From NCBI GenBank assembly GCA_027491555.1, contig JAOZGN010000040.1, positions 1 to 31,630 on the forward strand: a stretch of DNA of 31,630 nucleotides, in the 5' to 3' direction. The notes below the pieces were generated by a model that was not told the DNA's origin, made no database searches, and worked only from the letters and a program-made list of their open reading frames with translations. Of this stretch, positions 1 through 7,598 are shown piece after piece. The stretch is from Thermoproteota archaeon. GTDB lineage: Archaea > Thermoproteota > Korarchaeia > Korarchaeales > Korarchaeaceae. Every line of letters starts with the position of its first letter. Positions within the stretch are counted from its first letter, which is position 1. Position numbers and translations under genes: made by a program.

Positions 1-406
1 AGTCCTCGCGACCCCTGACTATCTCGTACTCGGTCGTGACCTCGGCCCCCGATCTCTTCACCATGATGCTGGCGGAGCAGTACCTAGCCTGCGAGAGCTT
101 GATGGCGTCTCTCAGGATGTTTTCGTCCACGTCTCCGTGCACCACGTACCTTATCTTCACCCTCGTGAACACCCTCGGTGGCTCCGGCGCCCTCTCGGCC
201 TCGGCCACGACCTCCAGCCTCTCGAAGACCTGCCCGTTCCTCCCGAGGATCTCGGCGACGTCGACGGCGGTGCACCCCGCCACCCCCATGAGGACTAGCT
301 GCATGGGGGACGGGCCGAGCCTCCCCTTTCTGTCAACGACTATCCCTGGACCGTCGGCATCCCCGACGAAGGTCATCTCACCCAGCAGCCTCACCCTCGC
401 CCTCAT
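1..406 (-). CDS. OsmC family protein (3' end outside window)
   Basis: Reading the minus strand from the ATG at 406 gives an uninterrupted frame to the left edge, so the C-terminus is missing. The translation contains GVAGCTAVDVAEIL and, near residue 113, LSQARYCSASIMVK. These are the two conserved cysteine regions of OsmC/Ohr-like proteins, which reduce organic hydroperoxides or have related thiol-dependent roles in the cytoplasm. The order DGPGIVVDRKGRLGPSPMQL before the first Cys also fits the family. No standard start lies upstream in frame before a stop. The TATA-like AAATATCTTA at about 435-444 lies some 34 bp ahead of the ATG, which would give a very short leader. The specific substrate cannot be read from sequence. 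Confidence 0.85.
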   Translation of the reverse strand, partial: MRARVRLLGEMTFVGDADGPGIVVDRKGRLGPSPMQLVLMGVAGCTAVDVAEILGRNGQVFERLEVVAEAERAPEPPRVFTRVKIRYVVHGDVDENILRDAIKLSQARYCSASIMVKRSGAEVTTEYEIVRGRED

Positions 407-433
407 CTCCTGTCCCCGGGCGTCGATCTGTCG

Positions 434-445
434 GTAAGATATTTC
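434..445 (-). promoter_or_regulatory. TATA-like element between the OsmC and YbjQ genes
   Basis: AAATATCTTA is the only AT-rich stretch in the 54 bp between two divergent genes. It is about 34 bp from the OsmC ATG at 406 and 21 bp from the GTG at 461. The distance fits the OsmC gene better. For the plus-strand gene it fits best if translation starts at the second GTG (482). Confidence 0.45.
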
Positions 446-460
446 TGTGGGGCGCGCTCA

Positions 461-802
461 GTGGGGCGCGGCAAGATCGCGGTGACGACTCCCCGCATAC
501 CCGGTCACAGCGCTGCCTGGGTGGTGGGACTCGTACACGCGACTTCTGTCAGGACTAGGGGGGTTGGAGGCCAGCTCGCTGCGGCCCTCCAGAGCCTCGT
601 GGGCGGGGAGGTGCGCGCTTACGTCACGGAGGTGGAGAAGGCCAGGTCGGAGTGCCTGCAGAGGTTGATCTCCAAGGCTGCAGAGATGGGAGCCAACGCC
701 ATCGTGGGCATAGACTTCGAGACGACCGAACTCCTGCAGGGAGCCATCGTGAAAAACGCGTGGGGAACGGCCGTCATCTCCGAACCTGAGGGGCGGGAGT
801 GA
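461..802 (+). CDS. UPF0145/YbjQ family (putative heavy-metal-binding domain) protein
   Basis: A 113-residue protein with the whole YbjQ/UPF0145 pattern: an N-terminal VTTPRIPGHSAAWVVGLVHA strand region, a middle helix with KARSECLQRLISKAAEMGAN, then AIVGIDFETTEL and a C-terminal WGTAVI strand. Proteins of this family form small cytoplasmic oligomers and are often annotated as heavy-metal binding. Their physiological role is not settled. The start may be GTG at 461 or the in-frame GTG at 482: the latter begins MTTPRIPG, closer to usual family starts, and lies downstream of the transcription start expected from the TATA-like element near 440. It is divergent from the OsmC gene and convergent with livM. 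Confidence 0.8.
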   Translation: MGRGKIAVTTPRIPGHSAAWVVGLVHATSVRTRGVGGQLAAALQSLVGGEVRAYVTEVEKARSECLQRLISKAAEMGANAIVGIDFETTELLQGAIVKNAWGTAVISEPEGRE

Positions 803-859
803 GCCTCGGACCAAGGCTTCGCTGGGAAGTGAAAGATGTGGAGGGGCGGCGTCAGAGAC

Positions 860-1816
860 TCACGAAGCCCCCTCCCTGCCCCTAAGGGCCGGAGCGACCC
901 TCTCCAGGAGGAGGCCCCTCAGCCCCCTCGGGAGGTAGAGGATGGACACCATCAGGACGAGCCCGTAGACGATGGTGTATCCCTGCGGGATCCACTTCCT
1001 CAAGATCTCCTCGGCCAGGTACACCGAGACTGCGCCCATTATTGGCCCCGAGAGCGTGTACAGCCCGCCGAAGATGGGCATTATCATGGCGGCCACGGAT
1101 ATCGCGACGCTGAACACTTCATATGGGTAGACGTACGTGGTGTAGCCGGCGTCGAATCCCCCGGCCGCCCCCGCCAGGGACGCGCTGATTACGAAGGCGA
1201 GCACCTTGTACTTGGTCGTGTCGATTCCCAGCATGGCCGCCGCATCCTCGTCCTCCCTTATGGCCGCGAGCGCGTAGTTGACCCCAGTGACCTCTAGGAG
1301 CCTGACTACGGCGGCCGAGGCGACCACGAGGCCGAGTATGTAGGCGTAAGACAGGAGCACGTTTCCGCCGAAGAGGGGCTCGATCCCTATGCCCTGTGCC
1401 CCGAACGTGTACTTCCTTGCGTAGAGGAAGATGACCTTCAGGGCCTCGGCGAACGCGAGCGTGCCTATGGAGAAGTAGGCCCCCTTGATCCTCAGGGTCA
1501 GGAAGCCCAGCCCGACCGCCACGGCCGCGGCGGACAGCCCGCCGACCAGGGGGCCGAGCTCCACCGGCACTCCCTTGTGAACGGAGAGCATGGCTATGGC
1601 GTAGGCACCTATGCCGTAGAACGCCGCGTGGCCAACGCTCATCTGACCGGCCCTAGCGAGGATGTCGAAGCTGATGGCCAGCACTATGAACTTCAGGACG
1701 TTTATCCCGAGCCGAGCCGGGTAGGGTCCGAGGAATGCGGGCAGCAGCGCGACGGCCAGCCCCAAGACCCAGATTACAGGCGCCCTCTTCTCGAGCCACG
1801 CCCCGGAGACCGCCAT
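860..1816 (-). CDS. livM: Branched-chain amino acid/amide ABC transporter permease LivM
   Basis: A polytopic membrane protein with about nine hydrophobic segments and the LivM signatures RAGQMSVGHAAFYGIGAYA near the N-terminus and LAAIREDEDAAAMLGIDTTKYK, the cytoplasmic EAA-like loop that contacts the ATPases. It pairs with LivH to form the translocation channel. A GTG at 1822 is possible, but the ribosome binding site GGAGGTGA, which overlaps the end of livH, stands one base from that GTG and seven from the ATG at 1816, so 1816 is the better start (318 residues). It is last in the minus-strand transcript binding protein-livH-livM. Substrates of this class include Leu/Ile/Val, urea and short amides, and none can be singled out here. 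Confidence 0.95.
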   Translation of the reverse strand: MAVSGAWLEKRAPVIWVLGLAVALLPAFLGPYPARLGINVLKFIVLAISFDILARAGQMSVGHAAFYGIGAYAIAMLSVHKGVPVELGPLVGGLSAAAVAVGLGFLTLRIKGAYFSIGTLAFAEALKVIFLYARKYTFGAQGIGIEPLFGGNVLLSYAYILGLVVASAAVVRLLEVTGVNYALAAIREDEDAAAMLGIDTTKYKVLAFVISASLAGAAGGFDAGYTTYVYPYEVFSVAISVAAMIMPIFGGLYTLSGPIMGAVSVYLAEEILRKWIPQGYTIVYGLVLMVSILYLPRGLRGLLLERVAPALRGREGAS

Positions 1817-1823
1817 CTCCACG

Positions 1824-2693
1824 TCACCTCCTAAAGAGGCCCTCGGGCTTCAAGGCCAGGACAAGCACGATGATCGCGAACGCAACGCCCGGCGCCAGCC
1901 CAGAGCCCTGCGGGAAGAACGCGCCCACCAGCGACTCAGAGACGCCGAGCACCAGGCTCGCCACGAGCATGCCCACGTAGCTCCCCATCCCGCCAAGGAT
2001 CACGACGCTGAACGCCTTCAGCGTGAGTTCCACGCCGACGTAGGGGTGGATGTAGAGGTTGATGGCGACGAGCACCCCCGCCACCCCACCAAGGGCTGCC
2101 GCCAGCCCCGACACCAAGGCGTATATCCTGTTCACGTTCACTCCGAGCAGGGAAGCAGCCTCGGGATCCTGGCTCACCGCCCTGACGGCGTAACCCAGCT
2201 TCGACCACTTCAGGAAGGCGAAGAATCCCAGGGTGAAGGCTGCCGCTATGGAGAAGGCTATGAGCCTCCCATAGCCCAGCGTCACCGGGCCCACGGACAC
2301 GGTCTTCGACACGTAGGGTATGTCGAGCGTCCTCAGGTCCGACCCCCAGGCTATCAGGGCTAGGCTCTGGAGGAACACCGAGAGGCCGAAGGTCAGCGCT
2401 ATCTGGTTGTGGGCTGGCGCCTTCAGGATGGGCTTGAAGAAGAGCAGGTAGACGGCCAGCCCGACGCCGAACAGGATGAGGAACACTATGGGAATTGAGG
2501 CGATCGGGTCCACCCCGGCGAGCCTGTTCAGCCAGAGGGTCGCGTACGCCCCCATCATGATGAGGTCGCCGTGGGCGAAGTTCGTGATCTCCAAGACCCC
2601 GAAGAGCAGGTTGAGGCCGAGGGTCACCAGCGCGTAGAAGCCCGCCAGGAGGATGCCGTTTGCGACTGCCTGGACGAGAAGGTCAACGTTCAT
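1824..2693 (-). CDS. livH: Branched-chain amino acid/amide ABC transporter permease LivH
   Basis: A 289-residue inner-membrane permease. Near the N-terminus GLNLLFGVLEITNFAHGDL is the LivH hallmark, and the later AVRAVSQDPEAASLLGVN is its coupling loop. The frame can be extended to 2747, but that would begin inside the binding-protein stop region. The ATG at 2693 follows GAGGACAA and starts directly at the first hydrophobic helix (MNVDLLVQAVANGILLAGF), so it is preferred. It ends eight bases before the livM ATG with the livM ribosome binding site inside its last codons, which indicates translational coupling. Confidence 0.95.
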   Translation of the reverse strand: MNVDLLVQAVANGILLAGFYALVTLGLNLLFGVLEITNFAHGDLIMMGAYATLWLNRLAGVDPIASIPIVFLILFGVGLAVYLLFFKPILKAPAHNQIALTFGLSVFLQSLALIAWGSDLRTLDIPYVSKTVSVGPVTLGYGRLIAFSIAAAFTLGFFAFLKWSKLGYAVRAVSQDPEAASLLGVNVNRIYALVSGLAAALGGVAGVLVAINLYIHPYVGVELTLKAFSVVILGGMGSYVGMLVASLVLGVSESLVGAFFPQGSGLAPGVAFAIIVLVLALKPEGLFRR

Positions 2694-2707
2694 TTGTCCT
2701 CGGACCC

Positions 2708-2740
2708 CCTCTGGATCCCAAAAAAGAGGTTTTGGGGAGG
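2708..2740 (-). terminator. Pyrimidine/T-rich stretch after the binding-protein gene
   Basis: On the minus strand, CCTCTTTTTTGGG lies 20-30 bases after the binding-protein stop and just before the livH ribosome binding site. Archaeal RNA polymerase can pause or stop at such T tracts. Here it would let the binding protein be made in excess over the permeases. This is inference from position only. Confidence 0.35.
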
Positions 2741-2743
2741 GGC

Positions 2744-3958
2744 TCACCCGCCCCTCTCGGCCCAGGTGGGGACGGGGTAGATCAGCTCCCCGGTCTTGAA
2801 CTCATCCGGGTAGAGTATCACTACGGTGCCGCCCTGCCACTGCACGACGTAGAGCTTGTCGACCACTTGGTGGAGCGTGTTGCCCGTCTGCTTGAAGCTC
2901 ACCGGCCCCAGCGGGGAGTCCATCTGGACGCTCTCAAGGCCAGATATCAGGGCCTCCCTGTCCAGGCTGCCCGCCTTCTCGATGCCCTGGGCGACCATCT
3001 TGATGGCGGTGTAGCAGAACGGGGCCCAGTACTCGGGCAGCCTGCCGTACTGGGACTGGAACTTGGCCACGAAGTCCTTGGCCTGCGGGATGTCGAGGTA
3101 TGGGCTCCAGACATCCACGCCCGCCACGTAGTCGCCGATGTCCTTCGGGTACTCCGGGAACTCAGGAGCGACTATGAAGATCAGCTTGGGGTTGAAGTCG
3201 TTCTCCTTGGCGTTCCTGAAGAACACCGGATAGTCCGCCGGGTAGCCTACGATGTAGAACACGTCCGGGTCGTAGTCCTTGGCCTTCAGGATTATGGCGG
3301 AGAAGTCCGAGCTGCCGGACTTGAACGGCTCTCCCCTGATGTCCCAGGGGGCGCCGACCTCCCTGCTCATGTTGACGAAGTAGCTGTAGCTGGTCGAGCC
3401 GTACACTCCGTCCTCGTAGGCGACGAATATCTTCTGCGGGGTCGGGTTGATGTAGTGGAGGAAGTAGTCGATCACGGTGCCCTGCCTGTGGTAGTCCCAC
3501 GGGTGCATGTGGAAGAACCAGCGCTCCTTACCGACCAGGCTCTCGACCTTGACCGAGGAGGCCCCCATGACGAACACTATTGGCTGATACTGCTTGATGG
3601 CGTTCATGGTGGCGTAGGTCACCGTGGAGGAGTAGAAGCCCACGATTATCGGGACCTGCTCGTTGGTGATCAGGTCCGTGGCCACCGTTATGGCTGTGTT
3701 CGGATCTCCCTTGTCGTCCTTGACCACCAACTCGATCGGCTTGCCCAGGACGCCGCCGTCTGCGTTTATCTCCTCGACGGCCATCTGCATGCCCCTATAG
3801 CACTCCTGACCGGCCGAGGCGAATGACGCGGTCGAAAGCGGTAGGACGATTCCGATTCTTATGCTCTCCGGTTCCTTCTCCCTGCCGGAGTAGAGGTAGT
3901 AGACCCCTCCGAGTATTACGAGTATGGCGACTACGGCCACGACAGGTTTCCAATCCAT
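2744..3958 (-). CDS. livK: Branched-chain amino acid/amide ABC transporter substrate-binding protein
   Basis: A 404-residue type I periplasmic-binding-protein fold. After an N-terminal hydrophobic helix (PVVAVVAILVILGGVYYLY) comes the classic IRIGIVLPLSTASFASAGQE and INADGGVLGKPIELVVKDDK. There is no lipobox Cys, so it is probably held on the outside of the membrane by an uncleaved helix, as is common in archaea. It captures the ligand and docks on LivHM. The ATG follows GGAGGCGG with seven bases spacing, and the TATA-like TTTAAGATT at about 4003-4011 would give a leader near 22 nt. It is first gene of the minus-strand liv transcript, divergent from livG. The ligand could be a branched-chain amino acid, an amide or urea. 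Confidence 0.93.
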   Translation of the reverse strand: MDWKPVVAVVAILVILGGVYYLYSGREKEPESIRIGIVLPLSTASFASAGQECYRGMQMAVEEINADGGVLGKPIELVVKDDKGDPNTAITVATDLITNEQVPIIVGFYSSTVTYATMNAIKQYQPIVFVMGASSVKVESLVGKERWFFHMHPWDYHRQGTVIDYFLHYINPTPQKIFVAYEDGVYGSTSYSYFVNMSREVGAPWDIRGEPFKSGSSDFSAIILKAKDYDPDVFYIVGYPADYPVFFRNAKENDFNPKLIFIVAPEFPEYPKDIGDYVAGVDVWSPYLDIPQAKDFVAKFQSQYGRLPEYWAPFCYTAIKMVAQGIEKAGSLDREALISGLESVQMDSPLGPVSFKQTGNTLHQVVDKLYVVQWQGGTVVILYPDEFKTGELIYPVPTWAERGG

Positions 3959-4000
3959 ACGAACCGCCTCCAGAGGGAGTTGTCCGACGCGACTGCAGGC

Positions 4001-4012
4001 AAATCTTAAAGA
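4001..4012 (-). promoter_or_regulatory. TATA-like element for the liv minus-strand transcript
   Basis: The minus strand reads TTTAAGATTT, about 48 bp ahead of the binding-protein ATG. Transcription starting some 25 bp downstream would leave a roughly 22-nt leader carrying the GGAGGCGG site. It is the only clear TATA-like element in the 170 bp between the two divergent liv transcripts, so it may also serve the plus strand with a long leader. Confidence 0.5.
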
Positions 4013-4128
4013 GTTCGATCATGGCCTCCCCCAAGATCGGCGGGTGTCGTTGGGACCGTCGAACCAATGGTGCACCGATCCCACCAGTGCGAAAGGATGA
4101 GGACGCTGGAGCCGGGAGGGTGCTCGAC

Positions 4129-4932
4129 ATGGGAAAGAGGGTGATAGTTGCGATTGCGGGACCGCCGGAGGCCGAATACGACGGCGTGATATTGAAGGTG
4201 GAGGACGTCTGGAAGCGATTTGGAGGGCTGCAGGCTCTGCGCGGCGTGACGCTTGAGGTCTACACAGGAGAGGTCCTGGGGGTCATAGGTCCAAACGGGG
4301 CCGGTAAGACTACGCTGTTCAACGTGATGACAGGATTCCTGCCGCCAGACAGGGGGCGGGTCCTGGTGTTCGGCAGGGACGTCACGGGCAGGAAGCCTCA
4401 CCTGCTCAGCAGGCTCGGGGTGGCCAGGACCTTCCAGATCACCAAGCCCTTCGAGGGGCTCAGCGTCTTGGAGAATGTCCTGGTCGGCCTCCTGTTCTCC
4501 GGCCGCGTCTCCAGTAGGGTCAGGAGGGGCCTCTCGGATCTGAAGCACGAGGCCGTCAGGATCCTCGAGATGGTCGGGCTCAGGGAGAAAAAAGACCAGC
4601 CCGGTCACAGCCTCACGGTGGTCGAGAGGAAGAGGCTCGAGCTGGCCAGGGCTCTGGCCGTCAACCCCCAGATACTATTGCTGGACGAGGTAATGGCTGG
4701 CCTCTCGCCTGCTGAGGTGGAGTGGGAGCTAGGGATGCTCAGACAGGTCAAGGAGGAGCGTGGACTGACGATAGTGATGATTGAGCACGTCATGAAGGCC
4801 ATCATGAACTTCAGCGACAGGGTTGCGGTGCTCCACCACGGCGAGAAGATCGCTGAAGGGACGCCTCAGGAGATAGCCAGCGACCCGAGGGTCATCGAGG
4901 CCTACCTGGGTGACCAGAATGTTGTCAGTTGA
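4129..4932 (+). CDS. livG: Liv-type ABC transporter ATPase LivG
   Basis: A 267-residue ATPase with Walker A GPNGAGKT at residues 54-61, Q-loop RTFQITKPF, and Walker [16 protein letters not shown]. The ABC signature is atypical: [15 protein letters not shown] replaces LSGGQ, and DEV replaces the usual DEP. Both changes are, from family memory, typical of one LivG subfamily and not signs of decay. The frame is open upstream, but the ATG at 4129 follows GGAGGGTG at six bases, which decides the start. Its 3' end overlaps livF by 14 bp. With LivF it forms the ATPase pair that drives LivHM, encoded on the opposite strand. Confidence 0.94.
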   Translation: MGKRVIVAIAGPPEAEYDGVILKVEDVWKRFGGLQALRGVTLEVYTGEVLGVIGPNGAGKTTLFNVMTGFLPPDRGRVLVFGRDVTGRKPHLLSRLGVARTFQITKPFEGLSVLENVLVGLLFSGRVSSRVRRGLSDLKHEAVRILEMVGLREKKDQPGHSLTVVERKRLELARALAVNPQILLLDEVMAGLSPAEVEWELGMLRQVKEERGLTIVMIEHVMKAIMNFSDRVAVLHHGEKIAEGTPQEIASDPRVIEAYLGDQNVVS

Positions 4933-5617
4933 GAACCTGGAGGCCGGGTACGGGGACGTTCAGGTCCTCTGGGGGATCTCTCTCCGGGTCGAAAAGGGGG
5001 AAATCGTGGCGCTCCTGGGATCGAACGGCGCCGGCAAGACCACGACCCTGAGGACGATATCAGGTCTCCTGAAGCCCATGTCTGGTAGGATCGCATTCGA
5101 TGGCGTGGACATAACGGGCAGACCCGCCCACGAGATAGTGAGGCTCGGGGTCAGCATGGTCCCAGAAGGGAGGAGGCTCTTCCCCAAGATGACGGTCTAC
5201 GAGAACCTCAGGATGGGGGCCTACCTGGCCGAAGGAGACGTCAGGGACAGGCTGGAGATGGTTTATTCCCTGTTTCCGATTCTCAAGGAGAGGAAGGACC
5301 AGCTGGCCGGAACGCTGAGCGGAGGCGAACAGCAGATGCTCGCGATAGCCAGGGGGCTAATGTCGTCCCCCAGGCTGCTGATGCTGGACGAGCCCAGCCT
5401 GGGGCTCGCCCCGAAGATAGTCCAGGAGGTCCTGAGCGCCGTCGAGCGGATCCGGGATGAGGGAGTGACCGTCCTCCTAGTGGAGCAGAACGTTCAACAG
5501 GCGCTCACCATAGCCGACAGGGGTTACGTGATCGAGACAGGCAGGATAGTATTGGAGGGGTCCGGAGAGGAACTCTTGCAGAACGATCACGTTAGGACCG
5601 CCTACCTGGGCCTATAG
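4919..5617 (+). CDS. livF: Liv-type ABC transporter ATPase LivF
   Basis: A 232-residue ATPase with Walker A GSNGAGKT at residues 34-41, the LivF marker MVPEGRRLFPKMTVYENL, signature LSGGEQQM and Walker B LLMLDEPSLGLAP. Start choice: the ATG at 4919 has GGGTGA five bases upstream, while the in-frame GTG at 4910 is also possible and adds three residues. It overlaps the end of livG, so the two are translationally coupled. No clear terminator follows. The next gene has its own TATA box at about 5678-5686. Confidence 0.94.
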   Translation: MLSVENLEAGYGDVQVLWGISLRVEKGEIVALLGSNGAGKTTTLRTISGLLKPMSGRIAFDGVDITGRPAHEIVRLGVSMVPEGRRLFPKMTVYENLRMGAYLAEGDVRDRLEMVYSLFPILKERKDQLAGTLSGGEQQMLAIARGLMSSPRLLMLDEPSLGLAPKIVQEVLSAVERIRDEGVTVLLVEQNVQQALTIADRGYVIETGRIVLEGSGEELLQNDHVRTAYLGL

Positions 5618-5677
5618 CTCGCTCAAAGTCCCCTCTTACCGGGCTGGGTGTCCAGAGTTCTCCCGGACCCCATAATC

Positions 5678-5686
5678 GTTTATAGA
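5678..5686 (+). promoter_or_regulatory. TATA box ahead of the metallophosphoesterase pair
   Basis: GTTTATAGA lies about 36 bp upstream of the TTG start at 5718, in the 100-bp gap after livF. A transcription start about 25 bp downstream would give a leader near 10 nt. This suggests the phosphoesterase genes are transcribed independently of liv. Confidence 0.55.
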
Positions 5687-5717
5687 CTGTCGACAGGAGA
5701 AAGTTTGGGTTTGAGCC

Positions 5718-7598
5718 TTGAGGGTCAAGGCTGGAAGCCTGCTGGTAGCCTCTCTCCTGATCCTGTTCATCGCGTCGTCGGTTGGCGTTGAGTTCTCATC
5801 CGCCCCGCAGCCGCCGTTCCCGGAGTACCACGTGACGCCGCTGAATCACATAATGTACCCTCGACTCATATCGCCCGCCTTTGCGGCCTACGGGGACACC
5901 TTCACCGCCTGGATCGCTAAGACCGAGGATCTCCCATCTTCCGTGACGTGGAGCGCCTACCTGGAGTCGGTGTTCACCGAGCAGTGGCGCTACGCCCTGG
6001 ATGTGATTGATCAGGGCTTCGACGAGGGTACTGGCGCCTGGTGGGTGACCCTGAGGGTCCCAGACGGGGTTCCCCCGGGTCTTTACAACCTAACATTGGA
6101 GAGTTCAGGCCTGAGCTTCACGGAGCCAAACTCTGTCTACGTGTTCGGTGACGGCTATCCGAACGAGATCGAGGTGATCCAGTTCACCGACACCCACTAC
6201 GGGACGAGGGACATACCCAAGCACCATAGGAACCAGCAGCTCTTCAGGATCCTGGTAGCGACCATAAACGGCCTTAGGCCCAACGTCGTGGTCCACACAG
6301 GAGACTTGATAGACGCCATAGCCAAGCCCGACGAGGAGGATCCCTTCAGGGAAGCCTACAGGGACCTCGTCAGGCTTCGGGTACCCTTGATAGCGGTCGA
6401 GGGCAACAACGACTACACGGCCGTCGAGAAGAAGGCCTACTATTGGGAGAAGTACTTCGGGCCGTTCTACGGTGTCGTAGACGTGGGGCCCAACTTCCAC
6501 TTCATCCAGATCGACTCGGACACGGGCAAGATCTTCGGATACCAGTTTGACCTGATCGAGTCTCTGCTCGAAGGAAAGACCGGTACTGGAGCCGTCCTCA
6601 CGCATTACCCGCTCATGGACGACGGCATAAGGGTGTGGCTCTACGGCCCGGACGGGAAGTTCCAGGGCACCCTCGACTACGATCAGACGGTGCAGAGGAT
6701 CGTCGACATAGCACACATGGCCAACGCGCCCGTCATCCTGACCGGCCACTGGCACAGCGACGACCAGAAGACCTTCGACGACGTCCTCTGCCTCGTCTCC
6801 GACGCGGGTCAGCACGACCACGGGACCAGTTATGGAGGGCTGGAGGGGGACTTCGGGCACTACAGGCTCCTTAGGTTCTCCGCCGATGGGGGCTTCTGGT
6901 ACCAGCCTTCCTCGTCCTCCGCCGGGATGCTGGGCGCCGAGTACCTCCAGGCCTACGACGGGAGCTCTTACGCCGTCGCCATCAGGGTCTGGAACAGAGG
7001 GTCCAGCGAGGCGACCCTGAAGCTGCCCGTGGTCCTCTCGTCCTTCGACCCCAACCCGACGATTGAGGGCGCCGAGATCTCGGCGGCCTACGGGGCCTCT
7101 GGCAAGGGGGCCTACGAGCTCACCGTCAACATGGCTCCCGGTGAGGAGAAGGTTGTGAAGATCTACCTAAAGCCTGACCAGGCCCCGCCGAAGATATCGG
7201 CCGACTTGAAGGACGCGAAGGACGGCCGCAAGGAGATCTGGCCGAGGATCACGGACGAGGGTCTAGGAGTGCTGGAGTACAAGGTCTACGTCTCGGCGGA
7301 CAACTCCAGCTGGAGCGAGCTGGAGCCTGAGTTCGACACGGGCTGGCCAATCTGGAGGGTTTCCCCTGAGCAGTACCACTACTTCAAGATTACGGCCACG
7401 GACGCCGCGGGCAATGAGGCAGAGTTCTACGGTGAGATCGCCAAGCCAGCGCCGGCCACGACCACCCCGGCGCCAGCGCCCACCCAGCCCGGCGCCGAGG
7501 GAGGGGCTGGCCTGGCCTCCATCCTCGTGCTCTGGATAGCTGGCATAGTGGTGGTCGCCGTCGCTGTCCTCCTAGCCATAAGGAGGGGGTCTAAGTGA
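5718..7598 (+). CDS. Secreted, membrane-anchored metallophosphoesterase (paralogue 1)
   Basis: A 626-residue calcineurin-like phosphoesterase acting outside the cell. Residues 1-25 form a signal peptide. Residues 30-145 look like an N-terminal beta domain. The metal-binding motifs follow in order: D158-T-H160, GD at 195-196, GNND at 229-232, H296 in LTHYPL and GHWH at 343-346. The fourth residue group normally reads GNH[D/E]. Here the catalytic His is Asn. The C-terminal third contains an Ig-like segment (VYVSADNSSWSELEP), a Pro/Thr/Ala linker and a membrane helix (about 600-622) ending RRGSK. The only possible start is TTG at 5718, because a stop precedes it by one codon. The last four bases overlap the next gene. 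The substrate (nucleotide, lipid or sugar phosphate) is unknown. Confidence 0.88.
   Translation: MRVKAGSLLVASLLILFIASSVGVEFSSAPQPPFPEYHVTPLNHIMYPRLISPAFAAYGDTFTAWIAKTEDLPSSVTWSAYLESVFTEQWRYALDVIDQGFDEGTGAWWVTLRVPDGVPPGLYNLTLESSGLSFTEPNSVYVFGDGYPNEIEVIQFTDTHYGTRDIPKHHRNQQLFRILVATINGLRPNVVVHTGDLIDAIAKPDEEDPFREAYRDLVRLRVPLIAVEGNNDYTAVEKKAYYWEKYFGPFYGVVDVGPNFHFIQIDSDTGKIFGYQFDLIESLLEGKTGTGAVLTHYPLMDDGIRVWLYGPDGKFQGTLDYDQTVQRIVDIAHMANAPVILTGHWHSDDQKTFDDVLCLVSDAGQHDHGTSYGGLEGDFGHYRLLRFSADGGFWYQPSSSSAGMLGAEYLQAYDGSSYAVAIRVWNRGSSEATLKLPVVLSSFDPNPTIEGAEISAAYGASGKGAYELTVNMAPGEEKVVKIYLKPDQAPPKISADLKDAKDGRKEIWPRITDEGLGVLEYKVYVSADNSSWSELEPEFDTGWPIWRVSPEQYHYFKITATDAAGNEAEFYGEIAKPAPATTTPAPAPTQPGAEGGAGLASILVLWIAGIVVVAVAVLLAIRRGSK

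Noticed and set aside
2660..3826. Plus-strand open frame of 388 codons
   Set aside because: It lies antisense to the binding-protein gene, whose translation is a clear family match. Long antisense frames are expected in GC-rich DNA.
4570..4720. LivG with LTVVERKR in place of the LSGGQ signature and DEV in Walker B, suspected as a decayed ATPase
   Set aside because: From family memory these substitutions occur together in a regular LivG subfamily, and all other motifs are intact.
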